Part shown: positions 62,701 through 64,000 of the stretch, piece after piece | Layout of the letters: every line of letters starts with the position of its first letter | Position numbering within the stretch: position 1 is the stretch's first letter | DNA from: Curvibacter sp. CHRR-16 | GTDB lineage: Bacteria; Pseudomonadota; Gammaproteobacteria; Burkholderiales; Burkholderiaceae_C | NCBI RefSeq assembly: GCF_018474005.1 | Contig: NZ_JAHCSH010000001.1 | Coordinates: 310,001 to 374,000, forward strand | Length of the DNA stretch: 64,000 bases | Reading direction: 5' to 3' | Notes under the pieces: model-generated | What the model was told of the DNA's origin: nothing | The model's database searches: none | What the model saw: the letters and a program-made list of their open reading frames with translations, nothing else | Translations under genes and position numbers: made by a program

Positions 62701-63549
62701 ATGCTGGGTGTGTTAGATGCCTTCTGGCGCTCTGCGCTGTACTGCCTGCGCTTGCGGGTTATCGTTTTGTCTTTGGTGCCCTTCGTGGGCATGGCCCTGA
62801 TGACGGGGCTGGCTGCGTATTTCTTTTGGGAGCCCGCGGTGGATGCGGTTCGCATCTGGCTGGGTGGCTCCGCGGCGCTGGAAACCATTTGGGGCTGGCT
62901 TAGCTCGCTGGGCTTGGCCCAAGCCAAGGTGGTAATGGCCCCGCTGTTGGTGGTTTTGTTGGCCACTCCCGTCATCGTGACGCTAAGCCTGATTTTGGTC
63001 GCCGTGTTCATGGTTCCGCGCATCGTCAACATGGTGGCGCACAGCCGTTTCCCCAGCATGGAACGCCAGCAGGGGGGGAACTGGTGGCTTAGTTTGGCAT
63101 GGGGTATAGGATCTTTGCTCATGGCGATTGGTGCCATGGTGGTGACCATGCCGCTGTGGCTTATTCCGCCGCTGCTGCTGCTGCTGCCACCGCTCATTTG
63201 GGGCTGGTTGACCGCGCGCATCATGTCTTACGATGCGCTCACCGATCACGCCAGCAGCGTGGAGCGTCGCATCATTTTGCGTCGCCACCGCATACCGCTG
63301 CTTGTCATGGGGGTGGTGGTGGGCTACCTCAGTGCTTTGCCCAGCATGATGTGGACGCTGGGTGTCACCACCGTCTACATGGCACCACTGCTCATTCCCA
63401 TAGCCATTTGGCTCTACACCGCCGTATTTGTGTTTTCCACGCTCTGGTTCGTGCACTTTTGCTTGGCCGCTTTGCACCAGTTGCGTTTGCAAATTCCACC
63501 CAGCACCCAACTGCCGGTGATGGACGATGTGGTAGGAGGTTCTGTATGA
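62701..63549 (+). CDS. EI24/CysZ-like multi-pass membrane protein
   Basis: This 282-residue protein has about four to six hydrophobic segments (VIVLSLVPFVGMALMTGLAAYF, LLVVLLATPVIVTLSLILVAVFM, shown by position, IGSLLMAIGAMVVTMPLWLI and the last pair around 205-245). It contains the GWLTARIMSYDALTDHAS region typical of the EI24 domain. CysZ relatives import sulfate, but the family is broad. AAGGAGA precedes the ATG. The stop overlaps the cinA-like start (ATGA). Confidence 0.87.
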   Translation: MLGVLDAFWRSALYCLRLRVIVLSLVPFVGMALMTGLAAYFFWEPAVDAVRIWLGGSAALETIWGWLSSLGLAQAKVVMAPLLVVLLATPVIVTLSLILVAVFMVPRIVNMVAHSRFPSMERQQGGNWWLSLAWGIGSLLMAIGAMVVTMPLWLIPPLLLLLPPLIWGWLTARIMSYDALTDHASSVERRIILRRHRIPLLVMGVVVGYLSALPSMMWTLGVTTVYMAPLLIPIAIWLYTAVFVFSTLWFVHFCLAALHQLRLQIPPSTQLPVMDDVVGGSV

Positions 63550-64000
63550 AGTTTGGTGCCATCATCATTGGCGATGAAATCCTCTCGGGCAAGCGCAAAG
63601 ACCAGCATTTGTCCAAAGTCATTGAACTGCTGGGGGCCAAAGGCCTGCAGTTGGCTTATGCCGAATACTTGGGCGATGACCCAGACCGCATCACCGCTGC
63701 TTTGCAGCGCGCTTTCGCCTCGGGCGATGTGCTGTTCTCGTTTGGTGGCATAGGCTCTACGCCCGATGACCACACTCGCCAGTGCGCCGCCCGTGCTTTG
63801 GATGTGCCTTTGGTGCTGCACCCGGAGGCTGAGGCTTTGATTACCGAGCGCATGCGCGAGATGGCGGCCCAGAAAGGCGAGGCGCTAGACCCCACCAGCG
63901 AGGTGCACCAGCACCGCCTGAATATGGGGCGTTTCCCCTTGGGGGCCGACATCATCCCCAATAGCTACAACAAAATTCCGGGATTTCGCTGTGCAGGCCC
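63546..64000 (+). CDS. CinA-type molybdopterin-binding protein, 3' truncated by window edge
   Basis: The visible 151 residues begin MKFGAIIIGDEILSGKRKD and contain the MoCF-like core FSFGGIGSTPDDHTRQCAA (residues 66-84), as in competence/damage-inducible protein A. Such proteins bind molybdopterin-like ligands and hydrolyse ADP-ribose or NAD by-products in some species. The frame is open to the edge. It is coupled to the EI24 gene by an ATGA overlap. Confidence 0.88.
   Translation, partial: MKFGAIIIGDEILSGKRKDQHLSKVIELLGAKGLQLAYAEYLGDDPDRITAALQRAFASGDVLFSFGGIGSTPDDHTRQCAARALDVPLVLHPEAEALITERMREMAAQKGEALDPTSEVHQHRLNMGRFPLGADIIPNSYNKIPGFRCAG

Overview
The window is about 64 kb of a GC-rich (roughly 60%) chromosome from a betaproteobacterium, most probably Comamonadaceae (Rhodoferax/Limnohabitans/Acidovorax-like). 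The evidence is the gene families (Gcr-type membrane 'recombinase', NfeD-paraslipin pair, infA followed by an RRM protein), codon use, and a scattered short palindromic repeat of the GCTATCAA-TTGATAGC type that I know from that family. No rRNA, tRNA or CRISPR was seen.

Layout. 1-3.9 kb: 3' part of urea (or guanidine) carboxylase, then allophanate hydrolase. 3.8-10.9 kb, minus strand: a NitT/TauT-type ABC transporter in a four-gene overlapping operon ending in a lone ureD, then a heparinase II/III-like enzyme and a pseudo-receiver/TPR protein. 11.2-17.5 kb, plus strand: a small conserved protein, infA, RRM protein, Gcr-like membrane protein, then a purine module (BMP binding protein, guanine deaminase) running into dcd. 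17.5-19.7 kb: a very AT-rich membrane-protein gene ending at a frameshifted IS5-type element. 20.1-27.6 kb: rhlE, apaH, a CorC/HlyC-like CBS protein, an HD-GYP sensor and a YdcF-like protein. 27.7-29.1 kb: a second AT-rich single-gene insert encoding a coiled-coil membrane protein. 29.1-33.7 kb: a radical SAM protein and a three-gene histidine kinase/regulator operon.

33.85-39.06 kb is the most unusual region. It is a tandem array of three units, each an effector-like 3' end followed by a small membrane-anchored protein that starts on a GTGA overlap. One large gene is intact, one is an internally deleted copy and one is only a 3' remnant. The three small proteins share an almost identical core and have divergent C-termini. 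It looks like a toxin/immunity locus diversifying by duplication, but toxin function is inference.

39.2-46.6 kb is one long minus-strand run: prfB (with its programmed +1 frameshift), a P-loop AAA ATPase, a TOPRIM-like DUF4276-type protein, a HAD phosphatase, pepN and fbp. The ATPase/TOPRIM pair resembles two-gene OLD-type phage-defence modules and is translationally linked to the following HAD gene. 47.2-51.8 kb: aldo/keto reductase, outer-membrane-like protein, NfeD, SPFH protein, NDUFA9-like protein, small membrane protein. 52-55.9 kb: Sel1-repeat protein and mutS. 56.1-64 kb: diguanylate cyclase, two tandem pectinesterases, an SDR, a PfkB sugar kinase divergent from a RbsD/FucU-like mutarotase, an RsuA-type pseudouridine synthase, an EI24 membrane protein and the start of a CinA-type molybdopterin-binding protein.

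A second cross-cutting observation is a roughly 45-60 bp palindrome-containing repeat family found six times, five of them inside housekeeping genes (guaD, apaH, pepN, mutS, rsuA-like) without breaking the frame.
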